Source of the DNA: Dehalococcoidia bacterium
Lineage (GTDB): Bacteria > Chloroflexota > Dehalococcoidia > Tepidiformales > Tepidiformaceae
Assembly: GCA_003104995.1 (NCBI GenBank)
Contig: PQAO01000026.1
Location: forward strand, 186,001 to 250,000
Direction: 5' to 3'
DNA length: 64,000 nt
Positions 42,183-49,794 of this stretch are shown one piece after another. The position numbers were made by a program, and so were the translations under genes. Each line of letters opens with the position of its first letter. The first letter of the stretch is position 1. The notes beneath the pieces are model-generated. The model did not search any database. It saw only the letters and a list, made by a program, of their open reading frames with translations, and was not told the DNA's origin.

Positions 42183-42909
42183 ATGGATGTTCTCTGCGCG
42201 GTTGTGCCACGCTTCCTCATCGCCCTCGCCCGGAGAGATGACCCGGCTCTCCGCGGCCGCCCGGTCATCGTTGGGCGGTCGAGCGAGACCCGCGGAAACG
42301 TTGTCGCGTGCTCGGAAGAGGCCGCCCGAACAGGTGTGACCCCGGGGATGCCGTTCACCCGCGCCATGGTGCTCTGCCCCTCCGCGGCAGTCGTCGCGCT
42401 GCGACAGGAGGAAGTGGAGGCGTCGGAGCGGGCGTTTATGAAGCTGCTCGGTGACCTCTGTCCCGCTGTGGAGAATATCGAGCCAGGTCATGTCCATGCC
42501 GATGTCTGTGGGATGGCGAAGCTCGTGAGACTGACCCCATCTGCGTACCTGTCAGAGTTGTATGAGTCTGTGGCAGGCCGCGCCGGGCTCCCGGTGCGTA
42601 TCGGCGGTGGTACCACGGTCTTCGGGGCGCACGCGGCGGCGGCCTATCTCGCCAACCCAACGCGGTTGCTCCGCGCTTCCGATGCGGTGGAGCTGCTCGG
42701 AGAGCTCCCGGTCGACGCGCTCCCGGTTTCGGAGGCGATGCTGCGGCGACTGCACCTCTTCGGGCTGGAGCGGCTCGATCAGGTTGGCGCGCTGCCACCA
42801 GCGGCGCTGCAGGCGCAATTCGGGCGCGAGGGCCTCGCCTGGCGGCTCATTCACGGCGAGGAGACCGGGCGAATTACGCCCGCGCTTGATGAAGTGCGCG
42901 TTGTCGAGC
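42183..42909 (+). pseudogene. 5' part of ImuB/DinB-type Y-family DNA polymerase, truncated
   Basis: About 242 residues of a Y-family polymerase-like protein: LRGRPVIVGRSSETRGNVVA, ARTGVTPGMPFTRAMVLCPS, IEPGHVHADVCGM and the thumb helix-hairpin-helix LGELPVDALPVSEAMLRRLH. The catalytic pattern is weak, as in ImuB. The homology stops abruptly near 42909 where a RibD-like fragment begins in another frame, so the little-finger domain and C-terminus are missing. An SOS box precedes it. Confidence 0.75.
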
Positions 42910-43122
42910 GATGTGCGCATCTCCGGCGGCGCCGAGACGATCCAGCAGTACCTGGACAGCGGCCTGATCGACGAGTTCACGATTGCGCTCGCGCCCGTGC
43001 TGTTGGGCACCGGCATCCGCCTGTTCGAGGGCGTGTACGCGGGCCGCGTGGCCCTAGAACCGGTCCGCGCCGAGCCCTCGCCGAGAGTGACCCACCTGAC
43101 CTACGCCGTCCGGCAGCGGTAG
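42910..43122 (+). pseudogene. 3' fragment of RibD C-terminal/dihydrofolate-reductase-like protein
   Basis: Frame from about 42910: DVRISGGAETIQQYLDSGLI, FTIALAPVLLGTGIRLFEGV, VTHLTYAVRQR, stop at 43120-43122. These are the last 70 residues of the RibD_C/DHFR-like family seen in many stand-alone reductases. The 5' two-thirds of the gene are absent, replaced by the polymerase fragment. Confidence 0.8.
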
Positions 43123-43188
43123 GCGCACGGGCACCAGCCGGGCGACGGGCTTTCCGTGGCGGGTGATCGGAGCTGGTCTCCGAGCCAG
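43123..43188 (-). pseudogene. Possible Phd/YefM-type antitoxin remnant
   Basis: The minus-strand frame contains PAPITRHGKPVARLVPVR, close to the conserved end of Phd/YefM antitoxins (ITRHGKPVARLVP). The helical N-terminus is not found upstream and no toxin gene follows. It is a short fragment at the edge of the van-like cluster. Confidence 0.45.
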
Positions 43189-43256
43189 ACATCCTCGGTC
43201 GAGCACGTTCTCGTCTCGACTACCGCAACTCACGGCCGCCCTGCTGCGTCCGGAGA

Positions 43257-44249
43257 TCACGCTTTCGGCCATTCGTGTGGAAGGGGCCTCGCTGCCGGCA
43301 CCGTGGCGGCGTCTACCAGGCGGGCGACCAGCTCCTCGTACGGCACCTCCGCAGCCGCGAACATCCTGGGCACCTGGGACTCGGCGGTCATTCCGGGCAT
43401 CGTGTTGACTTCGATGAGGACAGGCCCCTCCTCGGTGAGAAAGAAGTCTATGCGTGCGACTCCAGAGCAGCTGAGAGCGTCGAACATCCGCAAGGCCGCC
43501 TGCGTGAGTGCGACACGGTCTGAGCTGCCGAGGTCGGCGGGCACGCTGAACCGGGCGGTTCCGTTGTATTTCGTGGCCGTGTCGAACAGCCCCTCGGCAT
43601 GAATCTCCAACGGCGGTGGCGCCCAGCAGCTGCCGTCGGCCTCGCGCAGGACGGCGATATCGATCTCTCGACCATGGACGACGTGCTCGATGAGGATTCG
43701 GTCGTCGTAGTACACGGCGGTGCGCAGAGCCTCACTGAGTTGGCCGGCGTCCCGGGCCAGGGTGACGCCATAGCTGGACCCGGAAGAGACCGGTTTGACG
43801 ACAACCTCCATCTCGAATTCGATGCTCTCCACGTCAGCTGCGTGAACCAGGCGTCCGGGGGCAGTGCGTATGCCGGTGGCCTCGGCGACCAGCTTCGTCG
43901 CCCACTTGTCCATGCCGATCGCTCCGGCACGCATCCCGGAGCCGACCATGGGTTTGTCGGCGAGGGCGCACAGCGCTGCCAGCGCACCGTCTTCGCCGAG
44001 GGGACCGTGGATCGCCGGGAAGACCACGCCGGCGCGGGCGAGGGTTGGCAGTGACGCGACCAGCGAGCCGGCGATGCTCTCGCCGAGCGGGTGTTCTCCC
44101 TGTCTCCATCGTCCGTCGCGGCCAATGGTGATGGCGCTGACCTCGAACCCCCGACTGCGCAGCGCGCCCTCGATGGCGGCTGCCGAGGCCAGGGAGATGT
44201 CGTGTTCGGCGTTCTGTCCCCCGCCGATGACCAGGATGGGTGATGTCAT
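43257..44249 (-). CDS. D-alanine-D-X ligase (Ddl/VanC/VanG type)
   Basis: The protein has 330 residues and an ATP-grasp fold. Features are the N-terminal loop GGGQNAEHDIS, PAIHGPLGEDGALAALCAL, MDKWATKLVAEATGI, VVVKPVSSGSSYGV, LIEHVVHGREIDIAVL and the metal site IEVNTMPGM. The omega-loop keeps a KY pair (FDTATKYNG), which argues against D-Ala-D-Lac (VanA-type) specificity. The context (racemase, D,D-peptidase, VanRS-like pair) suggests D-Ala-D-Ser or regulated D-Ala-D-Ala synthesis. It overlaps the racemase by 4 bp. Confidence 0.85.
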   Translation of the reverse strand: MTSPILVIGGGQNAEHDISLASAAAIEGALRSRGFEVSAITIGRDGRWRQGEHPLGESIAGSLVASLPTLARAGVVFPAIHGPLGEDGALAALCALADKPMVGSGMRAGAIGMDKWATKLVAEATGIRTAPGRLVHAADVESIEFEMEVVVKPVSSGSSYGVTLARDAGQLSEALRTAVYYDDRILIEHVVHGREIDIAVLREADGSCWAPPPLEIHAEGLFDTATKYNGTARFSVPADLGSSDRVALTQAALRMFDALSCSGVARIDFFLTEEGPVLIEVNTMPGMTAESQVPRMFAAAEVPYEELVARLVDAATVPAARPLPHEWPKA

Positions 44250-45379
44250 GCGATTGTCCTTCTCACTCGTGGTCCGATGCCGGTGACGATGGTGTGCGGA
44301 ATGGTCCCGGCCCAGCGAGCCCAGTCGCGGATGGTCGGAGCGACCCCGCCCTCCGGGCCGAAGACGGTCGCGGTCGTGCCGAGCGGAACGTGCTCAGCGC
44401 CGGTATCGATGACGATCTGGTCCATCGAGACACGTGCGACCACCCGGTAGCGCCGTTCGCGGATCTCCACCGAAGCCTCCGGGCTGATCTCCCGCGGGAT
44501 TCCATCGGCGTACCCGACGGGCAGAATGCTGAGGTTGGTCGAATGTGCGGTGACGTATGTGCCGCCGTAGCCCACCGGCGTACCGGCCTCGACGGCGGCG
44601 CTGTGCACAATCGGCGCAGTAAGACGAGACGCGCCGTGGAGTTCGGTGCTCCCGGATGGGTCTATGCCGACAAGCCCGGCACCGAAGCGGACCATCCCAA
44701 AGTGGGTGGCTGGATCGGTGAGCGTCCCTGACGTCGCAGCGAGGTGCGTAAGCGGAACATCGAGCCCCGCCGCGATGACCGCGGTCCTGGCCTGGCGCAT
44801 ACGCGACACCGCCGGCGCATTCGCCGCCGGATCGGCCAGGTCGGCCAATGGGAGATGTCCCATGAGGCCCACCAATCGGACCTTCCCTCGCCGTTCCCCT
44901 TCCCGTGCGCGCGCGATCAGCGCGTCCCACTCATGCGCCGGGCAGCCCTCCCGGGCCATGCCGGTGTCCATGTTGAGGTGCACTCGCAGGGCTGTAGGCG
45001 AGGTCTGCCGGAGCAGTGCCTCCAGTTCGTCGACCGAGCCGACTGCGACGTCGATCCTGCTGCTCGCGGCGGCCTCGACATCGACACCGGACGGGTTCAA
45101 CCACGTCAGGATCGGCACGGTAAGCCCTGCCGCACGCAGCCTCGAGGCTTCCGCGATGTCTGTCGTGCCGAGCCATTCTGCTCCGGCGGCGATTGCGGCA
45201 CGCGCGACCGTGACGGCGCCATGCCCGTACCCGTCAGCTTTGACGACGGCCATGATCTGGGAACGAGTCCGCGCTCGCGCGAGCGCGACGTTCTTGCCGA
45301 TCGCCTCGGGGATCGTCTGTAGCGTGGGCGGCAGGAGATCGACGAATCTGGGCTGGGAAACAGCGAGCATGCTGGTCAC
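44246..45379 (-). CDS. alr: Alanine/serine racemase (Alr/VanT catalytic domain)
   Basis: The protein has 377 residues, PLP fold type III. The PLP lysine is in VVKADGYGHGA, the second catalytic tyrosine region is VGYGGTYV, and SILPVGYADGIPR is the C-terminal signature. It has no membrane acyltransferase domain, unlike classic VanT of Enterococcus. It supplies D-Ala or D-Ser for the ligase encoded downstream. It overlaps both neighbours by 4 bp (ATGA), so translation is coupled. Confidence 0.88.
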   Translation of the reverse strand: MTSMLAVSQPRFVDLLPPTLQTIPEAIGKNVALARARTRSQIMAVVKADGYGHGAVTVARAAIAAGAEWLGTTDIAEASRLRAAGLTVPILTWLNPSGVDVEAAASSRIDVAVGSVDELEALLRQTSPTALRVHLNMDTGMAREGCPAHEWDALIARAREGERRGKVRLVGLMGHLPLADLADPAANAPAVSRMRQARTAVIAAGLDVPLTHLAATSGTLTDPATHFGMVRFGAGLVGIDPSGSTELHGASRLTAPIVHSAAVEAGTPVGYGGTYVTAHSTNLSILPVGYADGIPREISPEASVEIRERRYRVVARVSMDQIVIDTGAEHVPLGTTATVFGPEGGVAPTIRDWARWAGTIPHTIVTGIGPRVRRTIA

Positions 45380-46116
45380 CGCTGCATCCTTGGATCGTGC
45401 GTGGGGTCGGCATACATGGGCGGGCAGTCGTCATCGACGGCTTCGGGGCGTAGTTCGTAATGCCAGGGCTCGTTCCGGTAGATCTGGCAGAGCCCGTACT
45501 TGGCGCCGTGCTCGGATAGCCACGCCAGGGCATCGGAGTGCCCGATGTCGACCGCATCCCCGGACACGTGAGCGGACGTGTCCGCGGTGGAGACCCATCG
45601 TGCGGCTTCCTCTTTCGATCCGTACTCGGAGATCGCCTCGCGAAGAAGCTGATCCTGGTACTCGGCTGAACGCCAGCCGCTGTTGACGTAGAACTCGATG
45701 CCGTTGTCTGCGGCGTCCGTTGCCGCTTCGCGCAGGGCCTGGAGCAGATCGGGGTCGAGGTTAGCTACGCCGGGATACCCGCCATCGAACGCTGTCACGC
45801 CGTCGGGAAGGACACCGTCATCCCCGGTAGTCCCACGTCCGTGGTTGCGGCGAGGGGCTTCGCTAAACGAGGGCGCTGATGACAGCGGCGCGGCGTGATG
45901 AGTGTCCGGCGAGTGTGCTTCACTGAGCGAAGGCGCCGATTGCGATGCGAACTGCGACGCAGCACGGTGAATGTCCGGCAAATGAGCTTCGCTGAACGAC
46001 GGCGCCAACTGGTAGACGACGAGTCCGGTGATCGCAACGGTGAGGACGACCAGGAAGATGGCGATGGGCCGGAGAGTCCCGCGGGTGGTCTGTCGTGCTG
46101 GTTCGCGGTAAGTCAT
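45376..46116 (-). CDS. Membrane-anchored D,D-carboxy/dipeptidase (VanY/VanXY-like, M15B)
   Basis: The protein has 246 residues. One N-terminal membrane helix (about 17-36) precedes a linker with repeats (residues 38-88). The M15 catalytic domain has FYVNSGWRSAEYQ, the zinc motif SAHVSGDAVDIG (HxxGxAxD) and NEPWHYE (ExxWH). It removes terminal D-Ala from peptidoglycan precursors outside the membrane. ATG 46116 is the first gene of the van-like operon, divergent from the response regulator. Confidence 0.85.
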   Translation of the reverse strand: MTYREPARQTTRGTLRPIAIFLVVLTVAITGLVVYQLAPSFSEAHLPDIHRAASQFASQSAPSLSEAHSPDTHHAAPLSSAPSFSEAPRRNHGRGTTGDDGVLPDGVTAFDGGYPGVANLDPDLLQALREAATDAADNGIEFYVNSGWRSAEYQDQLLREAISEYGSKEEAARWVSTADTSAHVSGDAVDIGHSDALAWLSEHGAKYGLCQIYRNEPWHYELRPEAVDDDCPPMYADPTHDPRMQR

Positions 46117-46142
46117 GCCGCCAGTCAAGCAAGCGTGGTGTT

Positions 46143-46174
46143 GCCGGCGCGTATGTGGTTTTCGATACGCCGGC
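46143..46174. promoter_or_regulatory. Inverted repeat in the divergent van promoter region
   Basis: GCCGGCGCGTAT (46143-46154) and ATACGCCGGC (46165-46174) form an inverted repeat, imperfect by a 2-bp insertion, in the 88-bp region between the divergent D,D-peptidase and response-regulator genes. It is the best candidate site for the VanR-like regulator to control both operons. Confidence 0.5.
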
Positions 46175-46204
46175 GATATGTGCCAGGCCCGTATCATTGG
46201 GAGG

Positions 46205-46891
46205 GTGCGTGTGTTGGTCGTGGAGGACGAGCCCTATATGGCAGAGGCCATCCGGGATGGGCTGCGTCTCGAAGCGATCGCAGCCGACATCGCCGGTGAC
46301 GGCGACACCGCCCTGGAGCTGCTGAGCATCAACGCCTACGACATCGCCGTCCTCGACCGCGACATCCCCAGGCTCTCCGGCGACGAGGTTGCCAGGCGCA
46401 TCGTCGCCTCCGGCAGCGGCATGCCGATCCTCATGCTCACGGCGGCCGACCGTCTCGACGACAAAGCCTCCGGGTTCGAGCTTGGCGCCGATGACTACCT
46501 CACGAAGCCATTCGAACTCCGGGAGCTCGTGCTCCGTCTCAGAGCGCTCGACCGCAGACGCGCCCACAACCGGCCACCCGTGCGGGAGATCGCAGGCCTG
46601 CGGCTGGACCCGTTCCGCCGCGAGGTCTACCGGGACGACCGCTACGTCGCGCTCACGCGGAAGCAGTTCGCCGTGCTCGAAGTCCTCGTCGCTGCCGAAG
46701 GCGGTGTTGTCAGTGCCGAAGAGCTCCTGGCGCGAGCGTGGGACGAGAACGCGGACCCGTTCACCAACGCGGTGCGTATCACGGTCTCGGCCCTGCGCAA
46801 GCGGCTTGGCGAACCCTGGCTGATCGCCACCGTGGCCGGCGCCGGCTACCGCATCGACACGGGACCGGACGCCGGAGCCGGGGGAAGGTGA
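46205..46891 (+). CDS. OmpR-family response regulator (VanR-like)
   Basis: The protein has 228 residues. The receiver domain has VVEDEP, the phosphoacceptor region IAVLDRDIP, LMLTAAD and DYLTKPFELREL. The C-terminal winged helix has ALTRKQFAVLEVLVAAEGGV and VRITVSALRKRLG then GAGYRI. The GTG start at 46205 follows GGGAGG. The stop overlaps the kinase start (GTGA). The position opposite the van-like operon suggests it regulates that operon. Confidence 0.88.
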   Translation: MRVLVVEDEPYMAEAIRDGLRLEAIAADIAGDGDTALELLSINAYDIAVLDRDIPRLSGDEVARRIVASGSGMPILMLTAADRLDDKASGFELGADDYLTKPFELRELVLRLRALDRRRAHNRPPVREIAGLRLDPFRREVYRDDRYVALTRKQFAVLEVLVAAEGGVVSAEELLARAWDENADPFTNAVRITVSALRKRLGEPWLIATVAGAGYRIDTGPDAGAGGR

Positions 46892-48015
46892 GCGTGGCCA
46901 GGGCACCCGGGTTGAGCGTTCGCCTGAAGCTCACGCTCAGCTACGCCGGGTTCCTCATGCTTGCCGGCGCCCTACTGATCGCTGTGGTGTGGGTGTTCCT
47001 GCTACGGTACGTACCCGAGGTGACGCACCTCCGCGGCTCCGAAGTTCCTGGCGACCAACCGGTGACATTCGTGCCGAATCGCCTTGACCTCTGGCGCGCC
47101 TTCGCCCCGAGAGCGGCCCAGGCACTGGCGTTCCTGCTGGTCTTCGGTCTTGTGGGCGGCTGGATTCTCGCTGGCCGCATGCTCGCGCCCCTGCGGCGCA
47201 TCACCCATGCCACACGACTGGCGTCGGACGGCTCCCTCTCCCACCGGGTCCAGCTGGAGGGCCGCAGCGACGAGTTCCGCGAGCTTGCCGATGCCTTCGA
47301 CACCATGCTCGCGCGGATCGAAGCGCAGGTCGCTGAACAGCAGAGATTCGTCGCCAATGCCTCTCACGAATTGCGCACCCCACTGGCGATCACACAGACG
47401 CTCCTCGATGTCGCCCGCAACGATCCGAGCCGCCCCACCGGCCCACTCGACGAACGCCTCCGCGCCGTCAACGCCCGAGCGATCCGCCTGACCGAAGCAT
47501 TGCTGGTGCTCAGCCGCACCGAGCAGCGATCCTTCGCCCGGGAACGCGTCGACCTGTCCCTTATCGCGGAAGAAGCCGCCGAGACGCTCCTTCCGCTCGC
47601 GGAGAAGCATGGCGTCACCATCGAGACCTCCGGGGAGATCAGCCCCACCATCGGCTCAAAGGCGCTCCTGCTGCAGATGACCACGAACCTGCTGCACAAC
47701 GCCATCGTCCACAACCTCCAGGAACAGGGAACCGTGCAGGTCAATACCGCCGTTTGCCCTGAGTCGGTCATGCTCACTGTCGAAAACACCGGTGAGAAGC
47801 TCAGCCCACAGCTGGTCTCGACACTCACCGAACCGTTCCAGCGCGGCACCGAGCGCATACGCACCGACCACGCGGGCGTCGGCCTCGGCCTGGCCATCGT
47901 CAAGAGCATCACCCAGGCACACGACGGAACGCTCACCCTCACCCCCCGCCACCACGGTGGGCTCCAGGTCACGGTGCAACTACCCGGCGCGCGCGCTCGA
48001 GAAGACGCTCGATAG
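46888..48015 (+). CDS. Sensor histidine kinase (VanS-like)
   Basis: The protein has 375 residues: two membrane helices (about 14-36 and 70-95) around a short outside loop, a HAMP domain, HisKA with VANASHELRTPLAI, N-box LLHNAIVHN and G-box GVGLGLAIVKSI. The small sensor loop (about 35 residues) fits detection of envelope stress or the antibiotic at the membrane. No domain specific to glycopeptide binding is visible. Confidence 0.88.
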   Translation: MSVARAPGLSVRLKLTLSYAGFLMLAGALLIAVVWVFLLRYVPEVTHLRGSEVPGDQPVTFVPNRLDLWRAFAPRAAQALAFLLVFGLVGGWILAGRMLAPLRRITHATRLASDGSLSHRVQLEGRSDEFRELADAFDTMLARIEAQVAEQQRFVANASHELRTPLAITQTLLDVARNDPSRPTGPLDERLRAVNARAIRLTEALLVLSRTEQRSFARERVDLSLIAEEAAETLLPLAEKHGVTIETSGEISPTIGSKALLLQMTTNLLHNAIVHNLQEQGTVQVNTAVCPESVMLTVENTGEKLSPQLVSTLTEPFQRGTERIRTDHAGVGLGLAIVKSITQAHDGTLTLTPRHHGGLQVTVQLPGARAREDAR

Positions 48016-48257
48016 CGTCCGGCATCGGCCGAGGGCGCTGCGATCGTCGTGGGCGACTACAGCCGAGCGCGCCGTCCCGGTCGACATGGCGGGCAACCTG
48101 GTCTACTTCGGTGGATACAAGCGAATTCGAGGCGCCTTGCGCGGCGCGCAGCCGCTGACATGGCTCGATGCAACGTCGGTGCGACCCGTACCGGCCAGCC
48201 CGGCGGGAGCGGCTCCGCATGACTCTTTCCCGGTGAGGAATACCCAGTCGCCTGTCG

Positions 48258-48788
48258 TCACACCATGCGCCTGAGCGTGCGGCGCCAGAGGGCGAGACCA
48301 ACATGGACGGCCACCGCCGTGTACAGCACCACGTGAGAAGCGACATGAGCCGCAAGCGCGATGTCGGCGTCCACGATGTTGAACGGCGGTTGCCACTCGT
48401 GGTCTCCGGCGATGTCGCGTTCCTCGCCGGACAAGTAGAGCAGGGCCAGGCCCGTTGCTGGCATGACGAAGAGCGTGAGGTAGAGCACTTGCTCGACCCG
48501 GTGCTCTATCCGGCGGTCGAGCGCGCTCAGCCGCTCTGACCAGGAGGGTAACGGTGTGGCCAGCCGCCACAGCAGACGAATCATGGCGAGTGCGAGCACG
48601 GTGATCCCGAGCCAGGCGTGGACGAACACGAGCGACTCGTCGTAGTCCGAATCGTCGTTGACGAAGGTCTCGGCGAACTCCTCCAGGCGGTACCCGAGCG
48701 TGATCTGGGCAACGAGCAAGGCCACGGTCAGCCAGTGCAGGCCCTTCGCGACCGCACCGTAACCGGCGTCGTGATTGAGGAGGCGCAT
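48258..48788 (-). CDS. Cytochrome b561-like protein
   Basis: The protein has 176 residues and four membrane helices. Candidate haem histidines are in AKGLHWLTVALL, LVFVHAWLGIT, and the paired AAHVASHVVLY and AVAVHVGLALW. It transfers electrons from the quinone pool, possibly for superoxide or formate-type oxidation; partner unknown. ATG 48788 is the first good start. Nothing convincing lies in 48016-48257. Confidence 0.8.
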   Translation of the reverse strand: MRLLNHDAGYGAVAKGLHWLTVALLVAQITLGYRLEEFAETFVNDDSDYDESLVFVHAWLGITVLALAMIRLLWRLATPLPSWSERLSALDRRIEHRVEQVLYLTLFVMPATGLALLYLSGEERDIAGDHEWQPPFNIVDADIALAAHVASHVVLYTAVAVHVGLALWRRTLRRMV

Positions 48789-48999
48789 CGTCTGAAGGTA
48801 CTCCGCTCCTGCGCCGCCGGTCTTCGGGCCGCTAAGGCCTGAAAGCGAACCTCCCGGATCCAGTGCCGCCAGGGTCCTCTCCTGATGCTGGGTTCGTGCG
48901 GCGGCCCAGACGACGCTCGCAATTCGGGGGGTTATCCCTACCCCACGAGTAGCGTCAGCGGGAGCGCGGGCGGAATGGTCCCGACCGCACGATAAATGC

Positions 49000-49794
49000 A
49001 TGCCTGCCCTCGCTTCCCCTGCCCCAACGTTCATCCACGCGCACCAACAGGATCCTCCCGGTTCCGCCATCCGCTTCGACGACGTCTCGCGCGTCTACGG
49101 CCGCGGGCGGAAGCAGGTGCGGGCGCTCGATGGTGTATCGCTGCCCATCCCCGCCGGCCGCTGGACCGCGATCATGGGGCCGTCAGGCTCCGGGAAGAGC
49201 ACGTTGCTGCACTGCGCCGCCGGGCTGGACCGGCCAACATCGGGGCGGGTGTTCCTCGGCGACGACGACCTCGCGGCGTTCAACGAGACACAGCTGACGA
49301 AGCTCCGCCGGAAGCGGCTCGGCTTCGTGTTCCAGTCCTTCAACCTCATCGGCTCGCTGACGGCGGAGCAGAACGTCTCCCTTCCACTCAGGCTCGACGG
49401 ACGGCACATCGACCGCGAGGAGGTGCGCGATGCGCTCGCGACCGTGGGCCTCGCAGACCGCGCGAAGCACCGGCCGGCGCAGCTCTCTGGGGGACAGCAG
49501 CAGCGGGTCGCCATCGCCCGGGCGCTCATCACGCGACCGGAGGTGCTGTTTGCCGACGAGCCGACGGGGGCACTGGACCTACGCACGGCGCGCGAGATCC
49601 TCGGGCTGTTGCGGACGGCCGTCGATTCGCTCGGGCGGACCGTCGTCATGGTCACGCATGACCCGGCGGCCGCATCCTACGCCGACTCCGTGGTGTTCCT
49701 GGCCGACGGGCGTGTCGTCGATCAGCTTGACGGTGCGTTGGCGCGGGCGATCGAAGCGCGGGCAACGTCGCTGGAAGAGCGGAGCGCAGGATGA
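49000..49794 (+). CDS. ABC exporter ATPase (MacB/LolD type)
   Basis: The protein has 264 residues. Walker A GPSGSGKST, Q-loop FVFQSFNLIGSLTAEQNV, signature LSGGQQQRV, Walker B VLFADEPTGALD and H-loop VTHD. The Q-loop pattern is typical of FtsX-type (mechanotransmission) exporters. It overlaps the permease by 4 bp in a four-gene operon with a two-component system, probably for export or sensing of antimicrobial compounds. Confidence 0.93.
   Translation: MPALASPAPTFIHAHQQDPPGSAIRFDDVSRVYGRGRKQVRALDGVSLPIPAGRWTAIMGPSGSGKSTLLHCAAGLDRPTSGRVFLGDDDLAAFNETQLTKLRRKRLGFVFQSFNLIGSLTAEQNVSLPLRLDGRHIDREEVRDALATVGLADRAKHRPAQLSGGQQQRVAIARALITRPEVLFADEPTGALDLRTAREILGLLRTAVDSLGRTVVMVTHDPAAASYADSVVFLADGRVVDQLDGALARAIEARATSLEERSAG

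Noticed and set aside
48016-48257. Possible small gene between the sensor kinase and cytochrome b561
   Set aside because: Frames in both directions lack start signals and recognisable composition.
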